Source: Paulinella micropora (taxonomy: Eukaryota; Cercozoa; Imbricatea; Euglyphida). From it: a stretch of 49,347 nt of DNA. Positions 1 to 12,300 of the stretch are shown in pieces. The translations under genes and the position numbers were made by a program. Below the pieces are notes generated by a model, which saw only the letters and a program-made list of their open reading frames with translations, did no database searches and was not told where the DNA came from. Position 1 is the stretch's first letter; each line of letters opens with the position of its first letter. The DNA lies in contig BJOX01000069.1 of assembly GCA_009731375.1 (NCBI GenBank), forward strand, positions 1,069,776 to 1,119,122. The letters are read 5' to 3'.

Positions 1-844
1 CGCACAAATCTTTCATGACACCAGCCTCCTCGTGCAGTTTGTTTGCTAGTTCATCTTGAATTCTGCGTCCGTCCTTGATTTGTGAATACTTTGGATGCTT
101 TTCTATCTTTGCTTTTGCTACAACTATTGCCCTTGCCAAACATATGTTGTCTTCATTTCTTATTGTTATTATACCTTTCTTTTTATACAAGTCTTTTTCA
201 GTTATTGCTTTCCATCTTGCTCCTCCTTCAGGCATTCTCACACCCACAAAATTGAAATCAATCAATTCCATAGTTGCCCCTTCCTCATCCATATAGTTTT
301 CGTCGTTTGATTGAAGTATAGATTCTAATCTAGTCAGTATATCTTCTAAATTGAAATCTTTTACTTTTATTAATTTTTGGTTTTGTACATTCCAAGTTGA
401 AGGAATAGCACTAATACGTATTTGTATTAAGTCATTGTCTTTGTAAAGTGTTTTAAAGTCTTCAATTATAGATCCAATCATACCGATGATGCCCTCTAAT
501 GGAAACTTTTTCATTTTTTGCGTCATTGATTTACTTAACTTAATTGAATATACAGATTGCCCCACAGGTAGTTTGTGTTCAGTGTCTTTTCTTATTAGTT
601 TATATCCATTGAACTCTATTACTTGTGGCTCAACATATTTTCGTTCCCTTTGTTTTCGCTCAGGTTCAGAATAAAACCTTTCAGGGTCCGATAGTGCTCC
701 CCTTGTCGTTGTTATATCATAAAACCTAGTTCCGTTCGGCTTTTTAACATATAACTTGTTTTGCCTTATCTGATATGTTATTTTTGCTTCCGCCAACTTG
801 TCCAAGTTCCATGTGTGTCCGCCATAGTCGATGGTGTTTGCCAT
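1..844 (-). CDS. DNA polymerase B N-terminal part (Polinton/virophage type), runs off the left edge
   Basis: An uninterrupted minus-strand frame of 281 codons starts at ATG 844-842 and leaves the window at base 2, so only the N-terminal part is seen. Near residues 235-250 it contains R-N-E-D-N-x-C-L-A-R-A-I, a pattern I associate with the N-terminal region of protein-primed family B polymerases of Polintons and Mavirus-like elements. The catalytic motifs would lie beyond the window. TATATAAA-type AT-rich DNA (850-925) lies upstream, and a small coiled-coil ORF sits just upstream at 1168-955. That is the same order as the small ORF and polymerase of the 21-kb element at 39377-35728. The sequence differs from that other polymerase, so this is the edge of a separate element. 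Family B polymerase is an inference from the N-terminal pattern only. Confidence 0.6.
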   Translation of the reverse strand, partial: MANTIDYGGHTWNLDKLAEAKITYQIRQNKLYVKKPNGTRFYDITTTRGALSDPERFYSEPERKQRERKYVEPQVIEFNGYKLIRKDTEHKLPVGQSVYSIKLSKSMTQKMKKFPLEGIIGMIGSIIEDFKTLYKDNDLIQIRISAIPSTWNVQNQKLIKVKDFNLEDILTRLESILQSNDENYMDEEGATMELIDFNFVGVRMPEGGARWKAITEKDLYKKKGIITIRNEDNICLARAIVVAKAKIEKHPKYSQIKDGRRIQDELANKLHEEAGVMKDLC

Positions 845-954
845 ATATTTATTGGAATATATTTTTTCCAAAAAATATTTTTATTTTATATATAATATAT
901 ATATATATAAAATATTATCTTATCTTTAATATGAAATTCAATTTTTTTCAGGTC

Positions 955-1168
955 TCAATTTTCCCCGACGATATTCTGGAGTCTAATAAGGTCCGCCTTG
1001 GTTTTTTCTCTTTTCTCTTTAGATTTTCTCAATATGTCTGCCTTGTTTTTTTGATAATATTCTTTTGCTCTCATAAGTGCTTTCTCTTTATTTCTTCTTT
1101 GATACTCTCATACGTTCAGCGTGTTTTGCCCTTGCCTCCTCTGCAGTATATGTCGGATGTCTTCCCAT
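955..1168 (-). pseudogene. small basic coiled-coil ORF of the left element, frame-shifted at a TAA
   Basis: ATG at 1168-1166 opens a 26-codon frame (MGRHPTYTAEEARAKHAERM...) that stops at TAA 1090-1088. The frame one base further on continues directly (KEKALMRAKEYYQKNKAD...) to TGA 957-955. Composition and register (Lys/Arg/Glu/Ala rich) make both halves one helical, highly charged protein of about 70 residues. The shift falls exactly on AAA-TAA-A, as if one T were extra. It resembles the 67-residue ORF at 39377-39174, which also lies directly upstream of a polymerase gene. Function is not known to me. It may be a DNA-binding or structural accessory protein. Confidence 0.45.
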
Positions 1169-1533
1169 TTTATATTATATATAATATATTTTTTATTATA
1201 TTTAAATGGAAATTAATCAAACTCGCAACAGGAGAGGACTTTCATTTTTTCAAAAAAGATAACTAAGTCTAGCACAGCAGTAAAAACTAAGAAACAGGTT
1301 TTGATGTCTCTTCGTGTTGATTTGAAAAAAGATAGATGAGTTATCTTTTTTTTAGAGTTTGAGAGAAATTCAAATATGGACTATTTAAGGCTTAATGATT
1401 GCTATATTGAATTTGGATAAAATTATGTATATTTTTATTGAAATTAATAGTAAGACGAATTTATATGAAAATAGCCTTATTTTATATAAAAGATAACTGT
1501 GCTATAGTAATACCTATAGTAGTTATGAGACTC
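1169..1533. other. AT-rich stretch with no convincing gene
   Basis: AT-rich sequence between the left viral fragment and a CTGT-rich microsatellite. A short plus-strand ATG frame at 1206 ends after 18 codons. I see no terminal repeat marking the end of the left element. Confidence 0.4.
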
Positions 1534-1700
1534 TTGTATGACATGTTGTCTGTCTGTCTGTCTGGCTGTCTGGCTGGCTGTCTGCCTGTCTGCCTGTCTG
1601 GCTGGCCTGTCTGGCTGGCTGGCTGGCTGCCTGGCTGTCTGTCTGGCCGTCTGGCCGTCTGACTGTCTGTCTGCCTGTCTGACTGTCTTGACTGTCTAGA
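1534..1700. repeat. CTGT/CTGG microsatellite
   Basis: Degenerate tandem CTGT, CTGG and CTGC tetranucleotides. Any reading frame across it is low-complexity and not treated as coding. Confidence 0.9.
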
Positions 1701-1750
1701 TCTCTGTCTGACGACTACTACTATTACTACCACTACTACTACTACTACTA

Positions 1751-1885
1751 GGTCTAGGCCTTCGGTTTAATGAAGTTAACAATTTAACCTCTGGTCCATC
1801 CATACAAATCGTTAGCTCAAGAGCTATTGATTTAACTAGATGGTGACCTACGTCTCAAGTTATTAAAGATAATGAGAAATTATTA
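1751..1885. repeat. dispersed repeat C, copy 1
   Basis: Starts GGTCTAGGCCTTCG after an ACT microsatellite and contains the segment CAAATCGTTAGCTCAAGAGC. The same block recurs at 7612-7737 and 7834-7960 in the same orientation, each time after an ACT tract, as expected for a SINE-like element with a microsatellite end. Confidence 0.75.
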
Positions 1886-1938
1886 AAAAAAATTAAAGTA
1901 TTAAAATAAAATGACTTAGATTAAAAATATTAAAATAA

Positions 1939-2220
<282 letters not shown>

Positions 2221-2303
<83 letters not shown>

Positions 2304-2531
2304 NNNNNNNNNNNNNNNNNNNNNNNNNNNNNNNNNNNNNNNNNNNNNNNNNNNNNNNNNNNNNNNNNNNNNNNNNNNNNNNNNNNNNNNNNNNNNNNNN
2401 NNNNNNNNNNNNNNNNNNNNNNNNNNNNNNNNNNNNNNNNNNNNNNNNNNNNNNNNNNNNNNNNNNNNNNNNNNNNNNNNNNNNNNNNNNNNNNNNNNNN
2501 NNNNNNNNNNNNNNNNNNNNNNNNNNNNNNN
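2221..2531. other. TAA tract and assembly gap
   Basis: TAA microsatellite (2221-2303) followed by Ns (2304-2531). Confidence 0.95.
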
Positions 2532-2601
2532 CACCGACGGGAATCGAACTGGCGACAGGGCCCAGATGGTAGAACTTGACCACTGGGCTATCACGGTGTC
2601 C

Positions 2602-2602
<1 letters not shown>
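2532..2602 (-). repeat. tRNA-derived SINE head fragment
   Basis: On the minus strand this reads as a tRNA-like module with an A-box-like TAGCCCAGTGGT and a B-box-like AGTTCGATTCCCG. The same module is at 18692-18760 (minus) and 47157-47195 (plus). Its repeated occurrence beside microsatellites marks it as a SINE head, not a working tRNA gene. Confidence 0.75.
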
Positions 2603-2686
<84 letters not shown>

Positions 2687-2721
2687 TAGTAATAACAATA
2701 ATAATAAATATATATGGAATT

Positions 2722-2758
<37 letters not shown>

Positions 2759-2986
2759 ACATATATATATGTATATTTATATATATATATATATTAGATT
2801 AATCTTTTATGAAGTCAAAGTAAAGTTCTAGTTCAGTGAGGAACGAGAAAAAGAAAAAGAAAAAAAAACGGAAATATATATAATAATATAATATAATATA
2901 ATATAATATAATACAATATAATATATATATATGTATATATATGTTGAAAGAGTTATATTCTCACTCAGTACTATATATATGTATAC

Positions 2987-3018
<32 letters not shown>

Positions 3019-3056
3019 ATGTTGAAAGTGTTATATTCTCACTCAGTACTATATAT
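2603..3056. repeat. TAA, TA and TATG microsatellites with a local duplication
   Basis: TAA tract, then TA-rich tandem sequence. The phrase TTATATTCTCACTCAGTACT occurs at about 2951 and 3030, showing a local duplication of roughly 80 bp. No gene. Confidence 0.85.
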
Positions 3057-3260
3057 AACGGTGGCACTCGCAAAAGCTGGTAGACACGAGGTGACTCCCC
3101 AAGGGGGTTTGGCCAACCACACTCCGGCTTAGGATGTGATCAACGCTGAACTTGTCCCACACTCAGGTATCATCTGATGATGAGGTGTCCAACGCCCTCT
3201 TTAGGCCCGTAGGCAGTGTCAGGATTCTTGCATCCTTAAGAGATATGCTTTGAGTTCCTT
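3057..3260. other. unassigned sequence next to a gap, possibly LINE 3' region
   Basis: Non-repetitive sequence between AT microsatellites and the gap at 3261-3974. Because a minus-strand LINE is cut by that gap, this could be its 3' untranslated part. I see no open frame or motif that proves it. Confidence 0.3.
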
Positions 3261-3974
3261 NNNNNNNNNNNNNNNNNNNNNNNNNNNNNNNNNNNNNNNN
3301 NNNNNNNNNNNNNNNNNNNNNNNNNNNNNNNNNNNNNNNNNNNNNNNNNNNNNNNNNNNNNNNNNNNNNNNNNNNNNNNNNNNNNNNNNNNNNNNNNNNN
3401 NNNNNNNNNNNNNNNNNNNNNNNNNNNNNNNNNNNNNNNNNNNNNNNNNNNNNNNNNNNNNNNNNNNNNNNNNNNNNNNNNNNNNNNNNNNNNNNNNNNN
3501 NNNNNNNNNNNNNNNNNNNNNNNNNNNNNNNNNNNNNNNNNNNNNNNNNNNNNNNNNNNNNNNNNNNNNNNNNNNNNNNNNNNNNNNNNNNNNNNNNNNN
3601 NNNNNNNNNNNNNNNNNNNNNNNNNNNNNNNNNNNNNNNNNNNNNNNNNNNNNNNNNNNNNNNNNNNNNNNNNNNNNNNNNNNNNNNNNNNNNNNNNNNN
3701 NNNNNNNNNNNNNNNNNNNNNNNNNNNNNNNNNNNNNNNNNNNNNNNNNNNNNNNNNNNNNNNNNNNNNNNNNNNNNNNNNNNNNNNNNNNNNNNNNNNN
3801 NNNNNNNNNNNNNNNNNNNNNNNNNNNNNNNNNNNNNNNNNNNNNNNNNNNNNNNNNNNNNNNNNNNNNNNNNNNNNNNNNNNNNNNNNNNNNNNNNNNN
3901 NNNNNNNNNNNNNNNNNNNNNNNNNNNNNNNNNNNNNNNNNNNNNNNNNNNNNNNNNNNNNNNNNNNNNNNNNN
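3261..3974. other. assembly gap
   Basis: 714 Ns. It removes the C-terminal part of the LINE ORF2. Confidence 0.99.
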
Positions 3975-5818
3975 TTTGGATGTGATTTTAGATGGTTTGT
4001 GTAGTGATTGTTGTGTTCGAGTGTGGTCGGAAGGCGTATTGAGTTCGGGAGAGGATGTCGTACCTGGTAAGGTGGGCCATCAGTTGCTTGTTGAGTATAG
4101 TGTCAAAGACCTTAGCAATAATCGGCAGTAGCGAGATAGGTCTGTAATTCTCAGGCAGCGTTCTATCTTTAGCTTTATATATTTCAATAACTTTAGTTAT
4201 TTTTAGTGCATCAGGGTATTGGTTATGTTCTATAGCTTTATTAAAGAGCGTTGTTAATATCGGGGCAATGTACTTTGTAAGGTCTTGCATGATGGCTGGT
4301 TTTATTTTGTTTATATCTTCTGCTTTGTTTCTGTTAATTGCTTTCAGTGTATCAACTACATCATCCTGCAAAATGCGTTTGAGTGTAAAGGGAGGCAGTT
4401 TTCTCTGTGTTAGGTCTATTTCCTCTTCTCTGACTTTATGTTCTTGGGGGATTTGGGCACTGACCTTGGAGCCGACCGTCGTGTAGTGTCTGTTGAGTGC
4501 ATTGGCAATACCTTTGGGGTCGGTGATTACCTTATCATCTACGCGGAGTTGGGTGGGCGAGGTCTTCAGACCTTGTGTCTGTGGGATCAGCTTTCTCAAC
4601 GCATTCATACGTTTTTTTTGGATCGTGACTTGGTTTTTCCATTAAGGTAGTCATGTATGCTTTCTTAGCTTTCTTAATCTCTCTATTAGTTTTATTTCTA
4701 TGCTTATTATACTTAGTTCTATTACTTTTAACTGGGCATGCTATTTTTATTTCATACAGTTCTCTTTGTTTCTTAATCATGGCTCTAATTTCATTATTGC
4801 ACCATGGTTTCCATTTTCGTTTCTTTACACGCTTTTCATATTTTTCTACCACTGCCTTAATAGCTGTATGTATTTTATTTATATAATTATTAGGAGTATC
4901 GTTATTTAGTTCTGGGTCAAGAACTTGCTTAAGTTCATAAATTATTTCTTCTGTTATTATTTCCTTCTTGTCTTCATATCTCTTATTTCTTAGGATTTTA
5001 TTATTATTTTTCTTATGTGTGATTGGGGTGTGAAAGATAGCATAGATGGGATGGTGATCAGAGATGCATGTAGGTAAGACATCAGATGTGATATCGCAGG
5101 TGAGTGTCGTTAATATAACATCAAGCAATGTATGGCTCTTTGCTTTGCGGGTGGGATTTTTGATTGTGGTGAAGAGGTTGTTGATTGCAAGGAAGTCACA
5201 TACCTGTTTTGTAGGGCGCAAGAGATCAAGGTTAAGGTCACCAACAATCGTGATGCTCGTGTGTGGGGAGGCAGAGAGGATACCTTGCATGTAGTTTTGG
5301 AGCTCTTGGAAGAAAGCGCAGTCGTAGGATTGTGAGAGTGGTCTTTTGTAGATATGGAATATGGTGTGGATTGGATTATTTTTATGTTCTGTGCTGTGTA
5401 TCTGCATGATTACGCCAGAGGCTTTTGAGATTTTAGATTCAGAGATTGTGATGTGCATATCGTTTTTATAGTAGACCGACACATCTGTGGTATGATAGGA
5501 TGTGTATGTTGGGATTGGGAAGTGAGTGTGTGGTGTACCTGGTGTTATTTTTGATTCCGTAAGTGATATAATGTCTGGGATGAAGTGAGTGCAGTCAGGG
5601 TTGGATAGATGGTTAAGTAGGGTTTGGTGGCTTCCTGTTATACCACGGATATTCGTATGATATATAGAGAAGTGTTTGTTTACCTTGGGGGGAAGAGATG
5701 TGAGGTGTGGGTGTATGATTTGTGCTGGTGGGTGTGATGGTGCATTGTTGCAATTGGGTTGAGTTTGTTCTGGTAGGTGTTCCAGGGGTAGGGGGTTGGG
5801 CTGTAATAAGGAGCTCAT
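3975..5818 (-). pseudogene. non-LTR retrotransposon ORF2 (endonuclease plus reverse transcriptase), broken and truncated by the gap
   Basis: ATG 5818 starts an APE-type endonuclease domain. The first part includes YHTNIRGI (Asn near the start of the domain), SLTESK (catalytic Glu), VGDLNLDLL and the SDHHPI motif that ends APE-type endonucleases. After a linker rich in Lys/Arg the frame shifts by one base in an A8 run near 4620. The reverse-transcriptase part then continues as 4608-3988, with ENYRPISLLPIIAKVFD (RT motif 2/3 region) and YAFRPHSNT, before being cut by the gap. The YxDD-containing palm and C-terminus are therefore missing. The ATG overlaps the stop of ORF1 as ATGA, which suggests reinitiation. 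This is a dead LINE copy. The clade is not certain from what remains. Confidence 0.85.
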
Positions 5819-6961
5819 GGCTTACTGCGGTGCCTCACTGGCAGGGAACGTCGAACTGGAACTAGACATGGTTGCATTTCCTGACCTGTTGGTCCTTGGG
5901 GATATGAGTGGTCTGATTCACAGTTTTTGAAGTGGTTCTTCAAGTACCGAATATTAGTCAAGCGTTGGATCTTAAATGTGTTCTCACTCTCTCGTGGGCG
6001 TAGATATATCTCACCATCTGTGGTCCACACTGCTGCCACGAAATTTGGGTAGTCCTTCATGAGTTGCTTTGTGTGGTCAAGGAGTTTGCGTGTTTCAGGT
6101 GACAAGCTCTTTTTACACATGATGTGGTAATCTTTACCAGTGTAATTCTGCCAGCGTGGCGTGATTTGCGAGATTTGCTTGTGCTAGGGATGCGAAGATT
6201 TATCGCACCGGACGAAATTTTTCTTCAGCTGATTACTTGCAAACCGGACTTTTAATATCGCAGGCGTGGTTTTTGCTGTTTCAGGGTTGTACATCTTTGC
6301 TGCATGGTCCGAGATCATTCTTTTGCAAAGTAATATGTCACCATCCTTACAGTCCATACCTTTCGCTTTCATTAAAGCTGTTACTATTTTCTGAGTTTGT
6401 TTTTGAGTTTCTTTGGAATCATATGGAATTCCGGTGATTATCGCGGTGTCCAAAGATTCGTTGTTTGGGAGTACTACCGGTGGTTCTTCCCTTTTATGTA
6501 ACGGGAAACTTTCATGCAAATTGCTGTTTGCGAGATTAAAGGGTTGTTTCCAACTGCCTTGAAGTGTGTTGTTGTTGTTGCTGTGTGATGAGGATGCACT
6601 GGAAGATTGCATGGACTGGGGTCTGCTCATGTGTGAGGTGGTGCTTGTTGTTGGAGGAAAACCTGTTTCGATCTCGTTCCTCTTTGAGTTCTCTCGTTAG
6701 GCTTTCAACTTTTGCCTCACATTGCAGCAGCTTCATGGTCATGTCATGCATTTTTTTCAGCATTTTATCCATTTTTTCTTCCATCGTTTTTGGCGCGTTT
6801 CCGTTGCCGTCTTGTTTTTCAGTTTCCTCCGTTGTTTTGCTGAGATTTCCGAAAATCTTTTCGGTGGATTCAATTCGAGCATGTTTCGCTGGTATGTTGT
6901 TGTTGTTGGGATTGTCTGAGGTGTTTGCTCTTGATGGTTTTGCTCTCTTCTGGGAGGACAT
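5815..6961 (-). pseudogene. non-LTR retrotransposon ORF1 protein, broken
   Basis: Three pieces form one ORF1. 6961-about 6620 has a basic, disordered N-terminus and a coiled coil (KMDKMLKKMHDMTMKLL...). After a one-base shift, 6630-6184 carries an RRM-like region (SLDTAIITGIPYD...). After an in-frame TAG (6186-6184) the same frame runs on to 5815 with a C-terminal domain containing AAVWTTDGEIYLRP, the arrangement of L1-type ORF1 proteins (coiled coil, RRM, CTD). Such proteins bind the element's own RNA. It ends in TGA overlapping the ORF2 start. The assignment rests on order, composition and the neighbouring ORF2. One shift and one stop show the copy is inactive. Confidence 0.7.
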
Positions 6962-6987
6962 GATGCTTCTTGAATAATTTCCCGTGA

Positions 6988-6988
<1 letters not shown>

Positions 6989-7020
<32 letters not shown>

Positions 7021-7021
7021 G

Positions 7022-7061
<40 letters not shown>

Positions 7062-7106
7062 TACTACTAACTACTACTACTACTACTTCCACTACTACTA
7101 CTACTA

Positions 7107-7162
<56 letters not shown>

Positions 7163-7200
7163 GGCTAGGCTAGGCTAGGCTAGGCTATAAGGGTAACTGT
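6989..7200. repeat. ACT microsatellite with GGCTA tail
   Basis: ACT units with few interruptions, then AGGCT pentamers at 7164-7187, at the 5' side of the LINE. Confidence 0.9.
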
Positions 7201-7377
7201 TTTTTCTTATTCAGCCAACGGGGAAAACGATAAAAATAACCCGATAATGATGCAGTGTTTGCAATCATAACCGCGTTAAATTTATGTTTTAACCCGAATT
7301 ACAGCTTCAACATAAGAGTGGAGAGCAGAACGTATTACACAAATCGCAAAACACGATGCTTTTTTGATTTAACTAGG
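7201..7377. other. unassigned short segment
   Basis: Unique-looking sequence between microsatellites. No supported feature. Confidence 0.4.
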
Positions 7378-7611
<234 letters not shown>

Positions 7612-7737
7612 GGCCTAGGCCTTCGATTTAATGAAGTTAAATTTAACTTCTGATCATCCATACAAATCGTTAGCTCAAGAGCTATTGATTTAAGTAGATG
7701 GTGACCTACTTCTCAAATTATTAAGAATAATAAAAAA
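7612..7737. repeat. dispersed repeat C, copy 2
   Basis: Same block as 1751-1885, beginning GGCCTAGGCCTTCG, with a few substitutions. Confidence 0.75.
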
Positions 7738-7759
7738 AATTGAATTACTACTACTACTA

Positions 7760-7795
<36 letters not shown>

Positions 7796-7960
7796 TTGTT
7801 GCTACTACTACTACTTCTACTACTACTTCTACTAGGCCTAGGCTTTCGATTGAATGAAGTTAATTTTAACCTCTGGTCATCCATACAAATCGTTAGCTCA
7901 AGAGCTATTGATTTAATTAGATGGTGACCTGCTTCTCAAATTATTAAAAATAGTAAAAAT
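7738..7960. repeat. ACT tract and dispersed repeat C, copy 3
   Basis: ACT microsatellite (about 7747-7833) followed at 7834 by a third copy of repeat C. Copies 2 and 3 form a tandem pair joined by the ACT tract. Confidence 0.75.
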
Positions 7961-8157
7961 ATTACATTATTAAAGTAATAGAATATTAAAATAAAACAAA
8001 ATAAAATAAAATAAAATAAAATAAAATAAAATAAAATAAAAACAAAAATATATGATAAAAATTTATTAAGAATATTAAAATAATCTGTTATGAAATGAAA
8101 GTAAGGTGACCTACTACTACTACTATTACTACCTAATAATACCTAATAATAATAATA
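7961..8157. repeat. TAAAA and mixed microsatellite
   Basis: TAAAA/AAAAT pentamers (about 7990-8042) then AT-rich sequence and an ACT/TAATAA tail of the adjoining SINE. Confidence 0.8.
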
Positions 8158-8259
8158 GTGCTTCTCTGTCAATGGCTGATGCAAATCTGCACATGCGCCT
8201 CCATCGTCTCACCCGTGAGGGGAGTACGAAGAATTGACGATATGCTCTAATGACACCCC
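8158..8259 (-). repeat. SINE 3' part, split by the Ty3-type insertion
   Basis: Matches, on the minus strand, the plus-strand SINE at 47323-47449 (shared CACCCGTGAGGGGAGTACGA). The match breaks after ...AATGACACCC. The other half of the SINE resumes after 18622. The retrotransposon therefore landed inside this SINE. Confidence 0.75.
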
Positions 8260-9301
8260 TGTTACAATCCCCGAAGATAGCTCAATAAAAAGTCGGTAAT
8301 ACAACCAGACACAAATCCCCAAAAGAGAATGATATCTCGTTATATTAGCTCAGTGAAGCCGAAAAGAAAACGGCAACAGACCAAGGTTAAAATGGCATTA
8401 GGTCAAATCCGGCCAAACGATATTGAAAATAATGGGAAAAAACTAGGTGCACCTGACACCAGAAAAAGGGTACTTTTTACCGGCTATCCGGGGGGTGATG
8501 CCTACAGTACCCCTTCCCGTTTTTATTACGGAAATATGCAATATTTTCGTCATATAATTGCTGATTTCTTTTCTGCACAAACGCTACGGGGTGTCGCAAC
8601 TAAGTGCATTAACCCACGGATAGACGGTGCAGTGGATATATAAAACGCATACGCCAGACACGAGTCAACTATAAATCTCCAGCCTCGTTTTTGTAAATAA
8701 AAACTCCTCCTTCCACACTTGTTGTCCCCCCCGTAACTTAATTCTGAGGCAGTATGTCAAGAACAAATAGTATTACTATTGCAATAAAAGCAGCGTTATA
8801 ATTTTTCTCCTTCTCCAAAAACACTTCCGATCAGTAAATACATTGTCTTTTAATAACATACCCTTGTATTCAATCGGTTACCTTAATATAGTACTAGGGG
8901 GCCAGACCTAATAACTATATCCAAAGCCGGGGTGAGTGAGCCCGACCATGCGATATGCCGACACAAGTAGAGACGGACCGTGCTGGTATGACGATATTAA
9001 GTATATCCAAAGAAAAAAATTTAATATGTCTACTATGAGAACATTTTTTGAGAACATCACCCTGGATACTTGAAGCAGGGTCGTACCAGGAACACCATCG
9101 CTAAACTCACAAGCGATCCCCTTATACGGTGTCGTATCCATTTGCCGATTGACCCTCGCACTCATATGTTGCGATAAAAATGCCAAGTAACAACAATGGT
9201 ATAAAAACATTTTAATAAGACATGATCTGACATGGGCACTATGAGATTAATCCACATGCAGCTTTCAATGTCCGACGCGTGATAAAAGAAAAAAATGTCA
9301 C
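8260..9301 (-). repeat. 3' LTR and 3' untranslated region of the retrotransposon
   Basis: The LTR begins TGTTACAATCCCC at 8260. Its inner end is not identifiable, because the other LTR is in the gap, so the polypurine tract cannot be placed. An open plus-strand frame at 8329-8643 has no recognisable similarity and I do not call it a gene. Confidence 0.55.
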
Positions 9302-12300
9302 TTACTGCCTTCGTCGCCTTGCGCGAACCCCTTTGCCAGGTGGCGGGCCGCCAACAAAAGTCAAGTCAAACTTCGACTCCTCCAGAATGTCCCATATTTT
9401 GTTAGGGATGGCGCCCAAAGATAAGTCAAAAGGAATGTCAAGCACTCCTCTAGGCAGTGACTGAATAGTCCACGCAGTGTGGTCTTTGTCTCGAAGGGTA
9501 ATAGTATCATCCCATGTCTCGAGATTTTTCGCGTCTTTGTACACCGGTAAATATTGTCTAGCTTTTGGATCCTCAACAGGGTCCATGCTTCTCCAAAAAT
9601 GGAGTACCGGTTGTATCGTTTTTGCTGCTAAGGATCTCTTCGATGTCCGTGCTGCCCGTGTAGTCTGCGGGACCGCCACAGCTCGCATGAGATAAAGATC
9701 TGAGAGAGTGTCATCGGCAACATGAGATTCTGCCGGTCTCAACAGATAAAAAGCGTCTCGGACCCACTTGATGGCCGCAATCGCCTCTCCTTCCTTCCAT
9801 CGCACATGTCGAATGTCCACATTACCCGCGTTCGGGTTAGTGTCCTTCTCCCCTCCTCCTCCATGGACATCCGTCGCTCGCGTCGACCTTGCCACCTTCC
9901 TCGGTTGGTCGAAGATGAGATCGTTTTGCGCTCTCCTCCTCTGCGCCTCCGTGAACTTCTCCTTCGTACCGCCGCGGACTATGGGGGCTTTAGACTGAGT
10001 CCCCGCCGCGCTTTTGCGGTTTGAGTCTTCCTTACTCTCCTTCTCGGTCTCCTCCTTCTCCGTGACCGGTGCCCGATAGGCATTCTCCTCCTCTAAGGTA
10101 TCCTCCTTCTGTATAGGCGGTACCTCTTGGAAGTCCTCCTTCATCCGTTTCAACGCCTCCTCAACGGATTCATCCTCAAGTAAGAAGGGGTCATATTTGA
10201 TCAGCCTTCGAACATTCACAATCTGCACCTTCCCTCTACCCCTGATCTTATAATTCAGAGGTCCCATCTGTTCCATGATCTGGTATGGTCCTTTCCAGTG
10301 GGTAAACAGCTTAGAGCTAACCCCCTTAGGGACTTGAGGATGGTACAAGAGTACAATATCCCCAACCTGGAAACGGACTTGATCTAAGTGCGCTTGTCGC
10401 ACTCCTTGTGCGTCAGTCTTTCTGCGCTCCGCCTCCCTGTGCGCCGCAACTATTTGTTCCGCCTCCATCTTCGCTCTTAGTCTCATCCCGAACAACTCAT
10501 CCTCATCTGCCCAAGTGTCTTTTGGATGCAGAAGTGAGGTTGGGATATTAGGCTCTCGGCCGTAAACCAATTGATATGGCGAGACTGAGCTCCTGGCTCC
10601 TCCTAATGCCGATGAGGGTAGACAGTTCATTGCAAAGGCAAATGAAGGTGCTGCCTCCACCCAGGCTCTCTGATTCTCCTTCTTCATACAGTACATCTTA
10701 AGCGAGGCTTTGAGAGGTCTATGTACCCGCTCGATCTTGCCATTCGCTCTCGGGTTATAGGCAGTAACATATTGCCATTTCATCCCGTAGTACTTAGATA
10801 GTCTGTCGATGACTTCATTATTAAAGTCAGAACCTCGATCAGAACATATCTTTCTAGGCACTCCGATCTGCGAGACGATCCTATCGATCAGAGCCTCCGC
10901 AGTTGTCTTGCCTGTAGCGTCCTTAACAGGAACAACCCAGACATAATTGGTGGCTCGATCTATTGCGGTAAGAAGGTATCTGTACCCTTCTGCCGATTCG
11001 GGGAAAGGTCCCACATGATCGATGTGTAAAAATTCAAACATCCCGGCGTGTAACGGGAATGTACCGATCAGGCCAAAGTTCGCCTTCAGCGGTGTCTTTG
11101 TGGTTTTGCATGGGATGCATGCGTCCACTTCCCTGTCTATCTCCTCCTTCATCCCTTTCCACCAAAATCGCCTCGCTATGAACCAATGAGTTCTTTGTCG
11201 ACCCGGATGTGCCAGTAAGGGGCAGTTATGGGCTGCGACATATATAAAGCGCCTCAACTTCTCTGGTACCCAGAGAGTCCATTTGTCAGGCTGTGATGCA
11301 AATTTGCCATGCTGGCCCTTGTACCACAATAGCCCATCTCTCCACGCCATCTCCTTCATCTGATCTTTGATCTGTGGAGTCTTTTTAAGCTCATTAGGGT
11401 TCTTGTATAACGTTATGAGCTCCTTGAACTCCGGATCCGTCGCCTGTTGCTGCCTCCACGCGGTAGGCGAGGCGATATGAATAGTACCGTCCTCCAACCT
11501 TACTCCTACCCTTTCCGGGTCTTCATCAAGCTCGCTTCGATTTTCCTGTGGAGGTTCAGTACAGACCTCAGTCGTCTCCTCCTCTTCTTTTATATTCGCC
11601 TTCGCGTTCTCGTATGCCTCATAAGACCACTCAGCGTCTTCGAGAACATGCGCCTCACAGCATATGCCATGCTCCGGGCCTTGAGGACTATATCGTAGAC
11701 CCGTGCGGTCATAACGAACGCCTCTTGCCATCTGCATCGCCTCTATGTGGCTCACCTCGTATACCTTGTCCGTGGACAGGTCCATCATCTCCACTGATGA
11801 TACGAGAGCCGACACCTCCGACTGAAACTCTAGCCTGGAAAGGCTATCAGCGACTACGTTTCGCTTTCCCGGTAAGTAGACCATCGTGAAATTGAAACAT
11901 GACAAGAAAGCTTGCCACCGCGCCAAACGGCCGGTTTGTTCATGATTCATCAACCAAAGAAGGTTGTGATGATCGGTCCTAACCGTGAATAGAGGTCCTC
12001 CCCACAAGTATTCTCTGAGCCTCTTGAGAGCCCATACTACTGCCAACGCCTCCCTCTGTCGCGTGCAGTAATTTCGCTCCGCCGCACACAGCTTTCTACT
12101 AATAAACATGATCGGGCGCAACTTTTTCTCCTCATCTTCCTGTTGCAGCACCGCGCCAATCGCAAACTTAGATGCATCCGTGTCGACTACGAACGGTTTC
12201 GTAAAGTCGGGCATCATAAGTACTAATCCGCCGTCCTTGGGATCTTTATAAATGATATCTTTGAGCGTATTAAACGCCTGCAAAGCCTCCTCATCCCACT

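Noticed and set aside
2532-2602. tRNA gene
   Set aside because: Box A and B-like sequences are present, but the module is repeated beside microsatellites and attached to a SINE body, so it is a SINE head.
8329-8643. 104-codon plus-strand gene
   Set aside because: Lies in the LTR/3' region of a minus-strand element, with no recognisable domain and no partner. An open frame by chance is as likely.
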